DNA of 64,000 nucleotides from JBBECE01 sp040881985. GTDB taxonomy: Bacteria > Pseudomonadota > Alphaproteobacteria > Rhizobiales > Devosiaceae. Positions 45,472-55,486 of this stretch are shown in pieces. The position numbers were made by a program, and so were the translations under genes. The notes below the pieces were generated by a model. That model was not told the DNA's origin. It did not search any database and worked only from the letters and a program-made list of their open reading frames with translations. Each line of letters begins with the position of its first letter. The first letter of the stretch is position 1. Location of the stretch: NCBI GenBank assembly GCA_040881985.1, contig JBBECE010000019.1, forward strand, positions 1 to 64,000, given 5' to 3'.

Positions 45472-45523
45472 GCCGGCCCGATAAAGGGCCCGCTGGCGTC
45501 GACTGCGTGTTGGTGCCAGACTT

Positions 45524-45542
45524 CACCCCCACAATAGGGGTG
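45524..45542 (+). other. Hairpin abutting the ribosome binding site
   Basis: CACCCC (45524-45529) pairs with GGGGTG (45537-45542) around CACAATA, directly before the GAGG ribosome binding site of the next gene. There is no T tract. It could be a weak grpE-operon terminator or hinder ribosome access. Confidence 0.3.
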
Positions 45543-45551
45543 GAGGTTCCG

Positions 45552-46001
45552 ATGAAACATGTCCGCTTGAGTCTAGCCGGCGCTGCACTGCTTCTGGCAG
45601 CCGCAAGTCTGCCGGCTCTGGCCGACCCGCAATCCGACGCATGCGCTTTCGCGCGCATCCTTACCAAGGACGGGTCCGGGCCGGCGATCACTTTCCTGGA
45701 AGGGCTGGCGGACCAATGGAGTGCTGACCAGCGCTCGAAGCTCGCCGTGGTCGTTGGCTCCGAACTCGCCAAGTTTCAGTATCAGTCGGCGCAGGTCTAT
45801 CAGGTCGCCAACATTCCCGGCTCGATCGAGGAGTATTTGGCGGTCATGAACCTGCGCGGCATCGGCTCGGTATATGTCCGGCTGCTCTTCGAGGGCAACG
45901 GCTCGAATCCGAAATTCATCAATGTCGACTTCCGGGCTAGCTATTACGACATCCTGCAGCCGCCGTTCTTTCAGGTGCCGACGCCGGTCGCTTGCGACTA
46001 G
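45552..46001 (+). CDS. Hypothetical secreted protein
   Basis: 149 aa; I do not recognise a family. A clear signal peptide (about 1-24, ALLLAAASLPALA-DP) is followed by a compact domain with one early and one late cysteine (DACAF, PVACD) that could be bridged. A helical first half (ITFLEGLADQWSADQRSKLAVVVGSELA) precedes a beta-rich second half (GSVYVRLLFEGNGSNPKFINVDFR). GGAGG sits five bases before the ATG. It lies downstream of grpE, possibly separately expressed. Confidence 0.7.
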   Translation: MKHVRLSLAGAALLLAAASLPALADPQSDACAFARILTKDGSGPAITFLEGLADQWSADQRSKLAVVVGSELAKFQYQSAQVYQVANIPGSIEEYLAVMNLRGIGSVYVRLLFEGNGSNPKFINVDFRASYYDILQPPFFQVPTPVACD

Positions 46002-46047
46002 ACCTGGGCGGGGGGCGCGGGCGGGATCGAAGAGGCCGGCCGAGCGC

Positions 46048-46416
46048 CTACAGCGCGAGAAGCGGCCGCAGAATCGTCTCGCACTGGCCGACCGTGAAGC
46101 GCGGCTCGCCTTCGCCGCCGAACTGGGCGAGCACTTCGTCGAAATAGCCGAGCGCGATCGCGTCGCCGGCCGCCGTTTCCATGCCTTGCGCGGCGAGTGT
46201 TTGCTTGCCGGCGACGGCGAGGGTTTCGGAATAGCCGAGCAGCGTCGCGGCGACCTCCGCCTGGCCGTCTTCGCCGGCAAAGACCGAGGCGACCCCATAG
46301 GCGGCGGCGCACCAGAAGGTCTGGTCGGTCGCCGCGGGCACCTCCTGCGCCCGGGCCGACGACATCAGAATCGCCAGTACGGCGGCAAGCAAAGGCGCAA
46401 TAGGCAGTGGGTGCAT
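46048..46416 (-). CDS. Hypothetical small secreted protein
   Basis: 122 aa, no family recognised. A signal peptide (about 1-23, LLAAVLAILMSSARA-QE) leads a small helical domain with two cysteines (TFWCAAAYG and VGQCETIL), a pattern seen in conserved periplasmic proteins of Rhizobiales. GGAGGGG precedes the ATG at 46416. It faces the preceding secreted protein convergently and lies between grpE and pabBC. Confidence 0.65.
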   Translation of the reverse strand: MHPLPIAPLLAAVLAILMSSARAQEVPAATDQTFWCAAAYGVASVFAGEDGQAEVAATLLGYSETLAVAGKQTLAAQGMETAAGDAIALGYFDEVLAQFGGEGEPRFTVGQCETILRPLLAL

Positions 46417-46488
46417 CGGTCCCCTCCGGAAAATGCCGCTCCGGCAAGTTTTAATGCCCGGCGCGGCTCCGGGCAAAGGACTGCAGCA

Positions 46489-48300
46489 TCACGGTTTTGC
46501 CACGCGCCTTGACGCCGGATCAACCTGGCGTGCCGGCACCAGACCGCGAACCGAATTGCCGAGAAAAATCTCTCCGGCGCCCGCAAGATCCTCGGGCCGC
46601 AGGACGGCTTCCTGAGCCTCCCCGGTGGCCAAAAGCTCGGCCCGCAGCGTACCCGGCAAGAGCCCGCAGGACAGTGCGGGCGTCATGAGCGTACCGTTTT
46701 GCCCCATGAACAGGGACATGATCGAGCCCTCGGTCAATTCGCCGCGCTGGTTGAGGAACACCACCTCGTCAACGCCGTGGCGCTCGGCGGCGGTTATGCG
46801 GGGCTCGTCGAGGAAGCCGCGGTTGGTGGTTTTGTGAAACAGGCGCGGATCGGCGGAATCCACCGGTTCGGGCGCCAGCATGAATTTGACCTCGGCCGGC
46901 GGGCCGGCGGGCAGCGGGGTCGCCGAGACGCTGAGCCCGTCAACTTCGTCGAGGAGCAGCCTCACCCGCATACGCGCCTCGCCAAAGCGCGTCGCCGCGC
47001 CGGAGAGCGCCGCCGCTGCGGCGCCTTCCGCCAAGGGGATGCCAAAGTACCGGGCGGACGCGGCAAGGCGAGCCAGATGCCGCTCAAGCAGCCAATAACC
47101 TGTTTCCTCCTTCCAGAGCAGGGTTTCGATCAGGGTCACGGGCGGCGCGGGATCGGTGAAGAATTTGAGCTTGAGAAGCGCTTCATCGTACTCGCTCTTC
47201 AATTCGGAGTCGGCGACGATGCCGCCGCCTACCCCGATCTCTCCCATCCCGTCCGGCCCGATCACCGCGGTGCGGATGGCGACGCTGAAACTGAAATCGC
47301 CGCTGGGCGCGAGATAGCCGATGGCTCCCGTATAGGGTCCGCGCGGTCCCGTCTCGAGTTCCTCGATGATTTCCATGGCACGGATTTTCGGGGCGCCGGT
47401 GACCGAGCCGCTGGGAAAGACGGCACGCAGGATGTCGACGATGGTAAGACCCGGCCGCAGTCGGGCGGTGATGCCCGAGGTCAGCTGGTGCAGCGAGCGA
47501 AAAGTCTCGACCGAATAGAGGTCTGCGACCGAGACGCTGCCGATCTCGGCGATCCGGCCCAGATCGTTGCGAAGCAAGTCGACGATCATCAGATTCTCGG
47601 CCCGGTTCTTGGGATCGTTGCGTAGCGCGTGGCGGCCGGCTTTGTCCTCGTCGAGGGTCCGGCCGCGGGCTAGAGTTCCTTTCATCGGCCGCATGGCCAG
47701 CACGCCGCGACGATTTTCGACGAAGAGCTCGGGCGACCGCGACAGGACGGTCGTGTCGCCCGCAGCGATCAGCGCGCCGAAGGCCACCGGCTGGCTGACG
47801 GCGAGGTCGCGATAGAGCGCAATCGGGTCGCCCTCAAGCCTGAACCTCGCCTTGAAGGTCAGATTGACCTGATAGGCGTCCCCGGCATCGATATAGGTCT
47901 TGATCGCCGCGAAAGCCCTGCCATAGACCTCATAGTTGATCGCTGGGCTCAGATCGACGGCGCGCGCGGTGCCGCCGCCCGCCGCATCTTCGATGAACCG
48001 GCGAGCTTCATTGCTGTCGAATTGAAGCGGCTCGTCGTAGAGCCCAAGCCAGAGCAGCGGGGTGGCGCTGGGCTCGAACAGAAAGGCGCCGAGCCGCTCT
48101 TCAAAAGCAAATCCCAGTTCGTAAGCGAAGTAGCCCGCCGCCCAAAGCCCCTGGGCGTGTGCCGCCTCAATCCGGCCAAGCGCCGCCAGAGCCCGAGTTT
48201 TTGTGAAGGCTTCCAGAATCTCGACGGGCCGGGCAAACAGCAAGCTCCGTCCGCCTTCCGAACGGTTGTCGTGGAGTAGCACTGTGCCGGGGGCGATCAT
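46489..48300 (-). CDS. pabB: Fused aminodeoxychorismate synthase I / aminodeoxychorismate lyase
   Basis: 603 aa. Residues about 1-370 are chorismate-binding PabB (PMKGTLARGRTLDEDKAG, VFPSGSVTGAPKIRAMEIIEELE), and about 380-603 a class IV aminotransferase-fold PabC with the PLP lysine in FHKTTNRGF and the ELTEGSIMSLFM block. Together they convert chorismate to 4-aminobenzoate for folate, using a glutaminase encoded elsewhere. The fusion is known in several Proteobacteria. It is divergent from dnaK. Confidence 0.92.
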   Translation of the reverse strand: MIAPGTVLLHDNRSEGGRSLLFARPVEILEAFTKTRALAALGRIEAAHAQGLWAAGYFAYELGFAFEERLGAFLFEPSATPLLWLGLYDEPLQFDSNEARRFIEDAAGGGTARAVDLSPAINYEVYGRAFAAIKTYIDAGDAYQVNLTFKARFRLEGDPIALYRDLAVSQPVAFGALIAAGDTTVLSRSPELFVENRRGVLAMRPMKGTLARGRTLDEDKAGRHALRNDPKNRAENLMIVDLLRNDLGRIAEIGSVSVADLYSVETFRSLHQLTSGITARLRPGLTIVDILRAVFPSGSVTGAPKIRAMEIIEELETGPRGPYTGAIGYLAPSGDFSFSVAIRTAVIGPDGMGEIGVGGGIVADSELKSEYDEALLKLKFFTDPAPPVTLIETLLWKEETGYWLLERHLARLAASARYFGIPLAEGAAAAALSGAATRFGEARMRVRLLLDEVDGLSVSATPLPAGPPAEVKFMLAPEPVDSADPRLFHKTTNRGFLDEPRITAAERHGVDEVVFLNQRGELTEGSIMSLFMGQNGTLMTPALSCGLLPGTLRAELLATGEAQEAVLRPEDLAGAGEIFLGNSVRGLVPARQVDPASRRVAKP

Positions 48301-48355
48301 TGCCGGCGTTTAAGCACGTTCGCCAGGGCCCGATAAGGCCCAACCGTGTGCCGCG

Positions 48356-48384
48356 CTTGAAGGGCTCGGGGCGCGGCCCTATAT
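48356..48384 (+). promoter_or_regulatory. RpoH-type heat-shock promoter of dnaK
   Basis: CTTGAA (48356-48361) and CCTATAT (48378-48384), with 18 bases between CTTG and the -10, fit the alphaproteobacterial RpoH consensus CTTG-N17/18-CYTATNT at every specified position. The implied start leaves a leader of about 110 bases before dnaK. Confidence 0.7.
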
Positions 48385-48501
48385 AGCCGGCAACGTCACG
48401 GTTGTGGCGATTTGCACCCATAAGGGGCCGCGCGGTCGCATGACCGGGGTGAACTGCCGGCGACGGGGTTCTAGGCAGGCCCGCTGAAAAGAGGTTCGAG
48501 A

Positions 48502-50415
<1,914 letters not shown>

Positions 50416-50435
50416 CCCAGCAACCCCCACCCCCA

Positions 50436-50465
50436 TTGGGGCCCGGCGATCGCTGGGCCCAATTT
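50436..50465 (+). terminator. Terminator-like hairpin after dnaK
   Basis: TTGGG-G-CCCGGCG pairs with CGCTGGGCCCAA (one bulge, one G.U), then only TTT. It is a strong stem with a weak T tract, and probably lowers read-through into dnaJ rather than blocking it. Confidence 0.45.
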
Positions 50466-50475
50466 CGAGGTTCCG

Positions 50476-50688
50476 GTGAAGGCGTCCCCCGTGAAGATCG
50501 CCGCGGACATCGAGACGGCGCTGAAGGCAGGCCCTTCGGCGCTTGAAGCGTTCGAAAAGCTGCCGCCCTCGCACCGGCGCGAATATCTCGAATGGGTCGC
50601 GGAGGCGAAGAGGCCGGAGACGCGGGCGCGGCGCATTGCCGGGATGATCGAACGGCTGGCCGGGGCGGGGGCCGATGGCCAAGCGTGA
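50476..50688 (+). CDS. Small YdeI/OmpD-associated-like protein
   Basis: 70 aa. The stretch LPPSHRREYLEWVAEAKRPE followed by TRARRIAGMIERLA is the C-terminal helical block of YdeI/OmpD-associated (OmdA) proteins, here standing alone without the DUF1801-type domain. GTG at 50476 has GAGG five bases upstream. The 3' end overlaps dnaJ by 14 bases in another frame. Function unknown; its location may mean heat-shock co-expression. Confidence 0.7.
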   Translation: MKASPVKIAADIETALKAGPSALEAFEKLPPSHRREYLEWVAEAKRPETRARRIAGMIERLAGAGADGQA

Positions 50689-51790
50689 TTATTACGAAGT
50701 TCTCGAGGTCGCGCGCGACTGCGACCTTGGCCAGCTGAAGGCGGCGTTCCGGCGGCTCGCCATGCAGTTGCATCCCGACCGCAATCCCGGCGACGGGGAA
50801 GCCGGGCACCGGTTCAAGGAACTCAACGAGGCCTATGACACGCTGAAGGACCCGCAAAAGCGCGCGGCCTATGACCGGTTCGGGCACGCCGCCTTCGAGG
50901 CCGGGGCCGGCGCGGCCGGGTTCGGGGCGGATTTCACCTCGTCGATGTCGGACATCTTCGACGATCTTTTCGGCGAGTTCATGGGCGGGCGGCGAACCCA
51001 GTCGGCGCGGCTGAGGGGCTCGGACCTCCGTTACAATCTCGAGATCGGCCTCAAGGACGCCTTCGACGGCCAGACGGTCGAAATCGAGGTGCCGACCATG
51101 CTCCTCTGCGAGACCTGTTCCGGCTCGGGGGCGAAGCCGGGCACCGGGTTTTCGGCCTGCGGGACCTGCAACGGCAATGGCAAGGTGCGCGCGGCACAGG
51201 GCTTCTTCACCATCGAGCGAACGTGCCCCGCGTGTCACGGCCAGGGCGAGATCATCGATCAGCCCTGCACCGATTGCGGCGGACAGGGGCGGCGGCAACA
51301 GACAAGATCGCTGTCGGCCGACATCCCAAAGGGCATCGAGGATGGCACACGGATCAGGCTTTCGGGCGAGGGCGAGGCGGGTCTGCGCGGCGGGCCGGTG
51401 GGCGATCTCTATATCTTTGTGTCGGTGAAGCCGCACGAGCTCTTCCAGCGCGACGGGGCGGACCTTTTCTGCCGGGCGCCGATCTCGATGACGGTAGCGG
51501 CCCTTGGCGGGGAATTCGAGGTGCCGTCTCTCGACGGGACGCGGGCGCGGGTGAAGGTGCCGGTCGGCACCCAGGCCGGCCAGCGGGTAAAGCTCCGGGG
51601 CAAGGGCATGCCGGTGCTGCGCTCGCACCAGGTCGGCGACCTCTACGTGCAACTTGATGTGGAGACGCCGCAAAACCTCTCGAGGCGCCAGCGCGACCTG
51701 CTCGAGGAATTCGAGAAACTCTCGACCAAGGACAATTCACCGTCCTCGGCGGGATTTTTCGCCAAGCTCAAGGCATTGTTCGACCGCTAG
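50675..51790 (+). CDS. dnaJ: Co-chaperone DnaJ (Hsp40)
   Basis: 371 aa. J-domain with HPD at 33-35, a Gly/Phe-rich region to about 110, then four zinc-binding repeats (CETCSGSG, CGTCNGNG, CPACHGQG, CTDCGGQG) and the C-terminal substrate domain. It is a complete type I DnaJ that stimulates DnaK ATPase. Residue 12 onward reads VARDCDLGQLKAAF, with an unusual Cys. It overlaps the preceding small ORF by 14 bases. Confidence 0.97.
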   Translation: MAKRDYYEVLEVARDCDLGQLKAAFRRLAMQLHPDRNPGDGEAGHRFKELNEAYDTLKDPQKRAAYDRFGHAAFEAGAGAAGFGADFTSSMSDIFDDLFGEFMGGRRTQSARLRGSDLRYNLEIGLKDAFDGQTVEIEVPTMLLCETCSGSGAKPGTGFSACGTCNGNGKVRAAQGFFTIERTCPACHGQGEIIDQPCTDCGGQGRRQQTRSLSADIPKGIEDGTRIRLSGEGEAGLRGGPVGDLYIFVSVKPHELFQRDGADLFCRAPISMTVAALGGEFEVPSLDGTRARVKVPVGTQAGQRVKLRGKGMPVLRSHQVGDLYVQLDVETPQNLSRRQRDLLEEFEKLSTKDNSPSSAGFFAKLKALFDR

Positions 51791-51795
51791 GCCGC

Positions 51796-51824
51796 TTGCC
51801 AAGTGGGGGCGGGCGGCGTATCAG
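51796..51824 (+). promoter_or_regulatory. Candidate promoter of pyrF
   Basis: TTGCCA (51796-51801, 5 of 6 consensus), exactly 17 bases, TATCAG (51819-51824, 4 of 6). The implied start is about 23 bases before the pyrF ATG. Confidence 0.45.
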
Positions 51825-51853
51825 GCCGGCGGCCTTCAGCGCCGAGCCGCCAG

Positions 51854-52558
51854 ATGCAAACCGATATTCGTCTGATCGTCGCTCTCGACCTCTCCAGCCG
51901 CGCGGAGGCCGAGACTTTGGTCGAAAAACTCGGTGAGAGTGTTGCGTTCTACAAGCTCGGCTATCAGCTGTTTTATGACGGCGATGGGCCAGCATTCGGG
52001 CGCGAACTCATCGCCCAGGGCAAGAGCGTCTTCTTCGATCTCAAGCTGCTCGATATTGCAAACACCGTCGCGCATGGCGTCGAGGCGATCGCCAAAACCG
52101 GCGCGGCGATGCTGACCGTCCACGCCTATCCGCAAACCATGGCGGCGGCGGTTGAGGCGGCGCGGGGGTCCAGTTTGTGCCTTCTGGGCGTCACCGTACT
52201 GACCTCGATGGACCGCGCCGATCTCAAGGCGGCCCATTACGATCTCCCCTTGGCCGAGCTGGTGCGGGCGAGGTCCGAAGAGGCCCGGAAAGCGGGCATG
52301 GGCGGGGTCGTCTGCTCGCCCAAGGAAGCCGCCATCGCCCGGGCGGTCGGGGGGGCGGGTTTTGCCGTCGTCACCCCCGGCATCCGGCCGACCGGGTCCC
52401 CGATGGGCGACCACAAACGAACGGCGACGCCCGGGGAGGCGCTCAGCGCCGGGGCAAGCCATCTCGTGGTCGGCCGGGCGATAACCGGGGCGCCCGATCC
52501 GGTCGCGGCGGCACGCGCGGTACTCGCCGAGATGGCAAAGCCGCGACCCTCCCCTTAG
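51854..52558 (+). CDS. pyrF: Orotidine 5'-phosphate decarboxylase
   Basis: 234 aa TIM-barrel enzyme of the last UMP step. The catalytic D62-K64-D67 array is in FFDLKLLDIANT, and GIRPTGSPMGDHKR near 185 is the phosphate-binding loop. ATG at 51854 opens the homologous part. dapB follows after 67 bases. Confidence 0.95.
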   Translation: MQTDIRLIVALDLSSRAEAETLVEKLGESVAFYKLGYQLFYDGDGPAFGRELIAQGKSVFFDLKLLDIANTVAHGVEAIAKTGAAMLTVHAYPQTMAAAVEAARGSSLCLLGVTVLTSMDRADLKAAHYDLPLAELVRARSEEARKAGMGGVVCSPKEAAIARAVGGAGFAVVTPGIRPTGSPMGDHKRTATPGEALSAGASHLVVGRAITGAPDPVAAARAVLAEMAKPRPSP

Positions 52559-52564
52559 GCGCAA

Positions 52565-52593
52565 TTGCGTTTGCGGCGGCGCGCCGATATAGC
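52565..52593 (+). promoter_or_regulatory. Candidate promoter of dapB
   Basis: TTGCGT (52565-52570), 17 bases, TATAGC (52588-52593), about 25 bases upstream of the ribosome binding site. Weak -35, fair -10. Confidence 0.3.
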
Positions 52594-52625
52594 CGTTTCG
52601 AGAAATCAAGCGGGAGAGCGACAGC

Positions 52626-53441
52626 ATGGCGTCCCTCAGGATCGCGGTCGCGGGGGCCGGCGGCCGGATGGGCCAAGCCGTGGTCCGGGCCGTCCATTCG
52701 CTTACCGGGGCGGTGCTCACCGGAGCCCTGGAGCGGTCGGGCGCAGAGGCGATCGGGCGGGACGCCGGCGAGCTGGCCGGGCTTGGCCCGATCGGCGTCG
52801 TCATCACCGACAGAGCCGACCTGGCGCTGGGCGGGGCCGACGCGATCATCGACTTCACCGCGCCCGCCTCCTCGGTGGCGTTGGCGAAGTTCGCCGCTTC
52901 GCGCTCCCTCGTGCATGTGATCGGCACGACCGGATTTGACGCCAGGCAGCTCGCCGCGATCAAGCGGGCCGCGAAGCGGGCGCGGATCGTCAAGACGGGC
53001 AACATGTCGATGGGCGTCAATCTGCTCGTCGCGCTGGTCGAGCGGGCTGCGGCGGCGCTCGGCAATGCCTACGACATCGAGATCCTCGAAATCCATCATC
53101 GGCAAAAGGTCGACGCGCCGTCGGGCACAGCGCTGATGCTCGGCGAGGCGGCGGCGAATGGGCGAAAAATCTCGCTTGCGAAGTCCTCGGTCAGGGCGCG
53201 GGACGGGATCACCGGTGCGCGCAGGCAAGGCACCATCGGCTTTGCTTCGCTGAGGGGCGGCACGGTCGTCGGCGAGCATCGGGTGATCCTTGCCGGGCCG
53301 GGCGAGCGGATCGAGATGACCCACATCGCCGAGGATCGGTCAATCTATGCCAATGGCGCTCTCGCGGCGGCGCTCTGGGCCCGCGACCAGGCGCCCGGCT
53401 TTTATTCGATGGCCGACGTGCTCGGGCTCGGGCAGGCCTGA
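52626..53441 (+). CDS. dapB: 4-hydroxy-tetrahydrodipicolinate reductase
   Basis: 271 aa NAD(P)H-dependent enzyme of lysine/diaminopimelate synthesis. Dinucleotide loop GAGGRMGQ at about 10-17, GTTGFD at 99-104, and the catalytic ILEIHHRQKVDAPSGTAL block. GGGAGAG precedes the ATG. Its TGA shares one base with the gpmA ATG. Confidence 0.96.
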   Translation: MASLRIAVAGAGGRMGQAVVRAVHSLTGAVLTGALERSGAEAIGRDAGELAGLGPIGVVITDRADLALGGADAIIDFTAPASSVALAKFAASRSLVHVIGTTGFDARQLAAIKRAAKRARIVKTGNMSMGVNLLVALVERAAAALGNAYDIEILEIHHRQKVDAPSGTALMLGEAAANGRKISLAKSSVRARDGITGARRQGTIGFASLRGGTVVGEHRVILAGPGERIEMTHIAEDRSIYANGALAAALWARDQAPGFYSMADVLGLGQA

Positions 53442-54055
53442 TGGAGCGGCGGCTGATCCTTGTCCGGCACGGGCAGAGCGAATGGAACCTCAAGAATCTC
53501 TTCACCGGCTGGCGCGATCCGGGGCTGACCGATGCGGGAATCGCGGAGGCGCGGACCGCCGGCAAGCAGCTCAAGGCGCGCGCCTATACGATCTCGCTTT
53601 GCTTCACCTCGGCGTTGAAGCGGGCGCACCAGACGCTCGACCTGATGCTCGAGGAGATGGGGATCGTCAATGTGACGATCATCCGCAACCAGGCGCTGAA
53701 CGAGCGCGACTATGGCGACCTCGTCGGGCTCAACAAGGACGAGGCGCGAAAGCGGTGGGGCGAGGCGCAGGTGCAACTGTGGCGGCGCTCGTACGATGTT
53801 GCCCCGCCGGGCGGGGAGAGCCTCAAAATGACCGCCGAGCGCGTGCTGCCCTATTATGACGCCGAGATCGCACCGCGCGTTTTGGCCGGGGGCACGATTC
53901 TCGTCTCGGCGCACGGCAATTCGCTCAGGGCGCTGGTGATGCGGCTCGACGGATTGTCCGAGGCGCAGATCGTCGCGCTTGAACTCGCGACCGGCCAGCC
54001 GCTGGTTTATGAGCTGACGGCCGGAGGCAAGGCGACGAGCAAGGAAGCGCTCTAG
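53441..54055 (+). CDS. gpmA: 2,3-bisphosphoglycerate-dependent phosphoglycerate mutase
   Basis: 204 aa glycolytic mutase of the short alphaproteobacterial form. LVRHGQSEWNLKNLFTGW carries the phospho-accepting H10; LNERDYGDLVGLNKDEA and the second His in VSAHGNSLRAL complete the site. It is translationally coupled to dapB (TGATG) and convergent with the Ada-like gene. Confidence 0.95.
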   Translation: MERRLILVRHGQSEWNLKNLFTGWRDPGLTDAGIAEARTAGKQLKARAYTISLCFTSALKRAHQTLDLMLEEMGIVNVTIIRNQALNERDYGDLVGLNKDEARKRWGEAQVQLWRRSYDVAPPGGESLKMTAERVLPYYDAEIAPRVLAGGTILVSAHGNSLRALVMRLDGLSEAQIVALELATGQPLVYELTAGGKATSKEAL

Positions 54056-54915
54056 GCGGCGCCGACCAGCCCCGCCTCCCAGCCGAGAATTGCCTGCTTG
54101 CGGGTCAATCCCCAGTAATAGCCCGTAAGCGTCGCGTTCTTGCCGAGGACGCGATGGCACGGGACCACAAACGAGATCGGATTGTGCCCGACCGCCGCCC
54201 CGACGGCCCGCGAGGCCGAGGGCTTACCGATATGGCTCGCGACGTCTCCATAGGTCGTCGTCGTGCCGGGCGGGATCTTCAGCAACGTTTCCCAGACGCG
54301 AATTTCGAAATCGGTGCCGATCAGGACGATCCGCAGCTTCTGATCCTCACGCCAGCGGGCCGGCTCGAACACCCGCGCCGCCCATGCGGCCGTTTCGATC
54401 GGCGATTCCACATATTTGGCGCGCGGCCAGCGGACCGACATTTCGGCCAGCGCCGATTTGCGGGACTTGTCGGCAAAGCCGATGCCAGCGAGCCCATAAT
54501 CGGTGACCATGACGATCGCGACGCCAAACGGCGAGGCGTGAAAGCCGTAGCGGATCTCGAGCCCCTCGCCTTTCGCCCGGAAAATGCCCGGCGGCATAGC
54601 CTCATGGGTGACGAAAAGATCGTAAAGCCGGGCGGGCGAGGAGAGGCCAAGCTCGTAGGTCGCCTCGAGCACGCTCGCCGATTGGGCCAAGAGCCGTCGT
54701 GCATGGTCGAGGGTGACGCAATGGGCGAAGGCGGCCGGAGTGAGGCCTGCCCAGCGGCGGAAGAGGGATGTCAGCTGACGTTGCGTCAGGCCGTGGCGCG
54801 CGGCGAAGCGATCTAGATCGACCGCATCGGCCGGCGCGTTGGAGAGATATTCGACGGCGGCGGACACGATTTTGTAATCGCTGGCGCCGGCGGGATTGGT
54901 GAGCATCTGATCCAT
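54052..54915 (-). CDS. Ada-like HTH / O6-methylguanine-DNA methyltransferase
   Basis: 287 aa. An AraC-type HTH region (about 15-115) is joined to a methyltransferase domain with the acceptor C253 in VVPCHRVLG and GTTTTYGDVA before it. The N-terminal Ada zinc/phosphotriester domain is absent, so it resembles the shortened Ada proteins that repair O6-alkylguanine and may regulate. ATG at 54915 (MDQMLTNP) is used; no strong ribosome site precedes it. The same reading frame stays open to 55116, inside the DUF2244 gene. Confidence 0.88.
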   Translation of the reverse strand: MDQMLTNPAGASDYKIVSAAVEYLSNAPADAVDLDRFAARHGLTQRQLTSLFRRWAGLTPAAFAHCVTLDHARRLLAQSASVLEATYELGLSSPARLYDLFVTHEAMPPGIFRAKGEGLEIRYGFHASPFGVAIVMVTDYGLAGIGFADKSRKSALAEMSVRWPRAKYVESPIETAAWAARVFEPARWREDQKLRIVLIGTDFEIRVWETLLKIPPGTTTTYGDVASHIGKPSASRAVGAAVGHNPISFVVPCHRVLGKNATLTGYYWGLTRKQAILGWEAGLVGAA

Positions 54916-55450
54916 GTTTCGGAAAATACCCCCGCCCGGAAGGCGTGGCGACCCGATTTTGACGAGGCCAGTTTTTGGCGCGGTAGAGCGCGGCGGAGAA
55001 GTCCTTGGCGAACGCCGCCTTGTCGTCGGGGCCGAGGAAGCTCGCGATCTCGAGCCGCCGCGCTCGACTTGCCAGCGCCAGCGTGGTGACCCGTTGGTCG
55101 TCATCGCGGGCGACAACGAGGCGCACCCAGAAGGGATTGAATTGGTGGCTCTTTTCGGCGCCGCGGGGGCTGAAATGCCTCACCAACAGCCGATCGCGCC
55201 AGGGGGTGATTTCCTCGCGCCTGCGCTTGTCGCGCAAGGAATAGAAAAGCGCCCAGTAAAGAGCGAGGACGTTGAGTCCCATGAAGCCGATCACCGGCCA
55301 GGCCGCGGCCAGATAGAAAATCGTGCCGGGGATCAGCGCCAACGCCGCGGCGAGCGCGGCAACAAGTTGGATGCCCGACCGCTCGAGCGACCGGTGGGGC
55401 GAAAGCTGCACCTCAAAGAGTGGGGCGGCGGCGGTTTGTGTTGCATCCAT
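54602..55450 (-). CDS. DUF2244 membrane protein with no stop at the usual end
   Basis: The first 158 residues are a normal DUF2244 protein: two transmembrane segments (about 26-72), then EEITPWRDRLLV and FNPFWVRLVVARDDD, ending near FSAALYRAK. Family members stop there; here the frame continues 124 codons out of phase through the Ada-like gene, giving an Arg-rich tail. At 54972-54976 an A5 run (minus strand) marks the junction; losing one A would place this gene in frame with the Ada-like protein. Likely a frameshift, sequencing error, or lost stop. Function unknown. Confidence 0.7.
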   Translation of the reverse strand: MDATQTAAAPLFEVQLSPHRSLERSGIQLVAALAAALALIPGTIFYLAAAWPVIGFMGLNVLALYWALFYSLRDKRRREEITPWRDRLLVRHFSPRGAEKSHQFNPFWVRLVVARDDDQRVTTLALASRARRLEIASFLGPDDKAAFAKDFSAALYRAKNWPRQNRVATPSGRGYFPKHGSDAHQSRRRQRLQNRVRRRRISLQRAGRCGRSRSLRRAPRPDATSADIPLPPLGRPHSGRLRPLRHPRPCTTALGPIGERARGDLRAWPLLARPALRSFRHP

Positions 55451-55486
55451 GGGGCTAATATAGAGACCTGCGGGGGTGACAACACA

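Noticed and set aside
45475..45490. GGCCC-GATAAA-GGGCC hairpin as the grpE terminator
   Set aside because: Only 5 bp and no T tract follows, so a terminator call is not supported.
54602..54975. Arg-rich C-terminal extension of DUF2244 as a real new domain
   Set aside because: It is out-of-frame translation of the Ada-like gene and has shadow-like composition.
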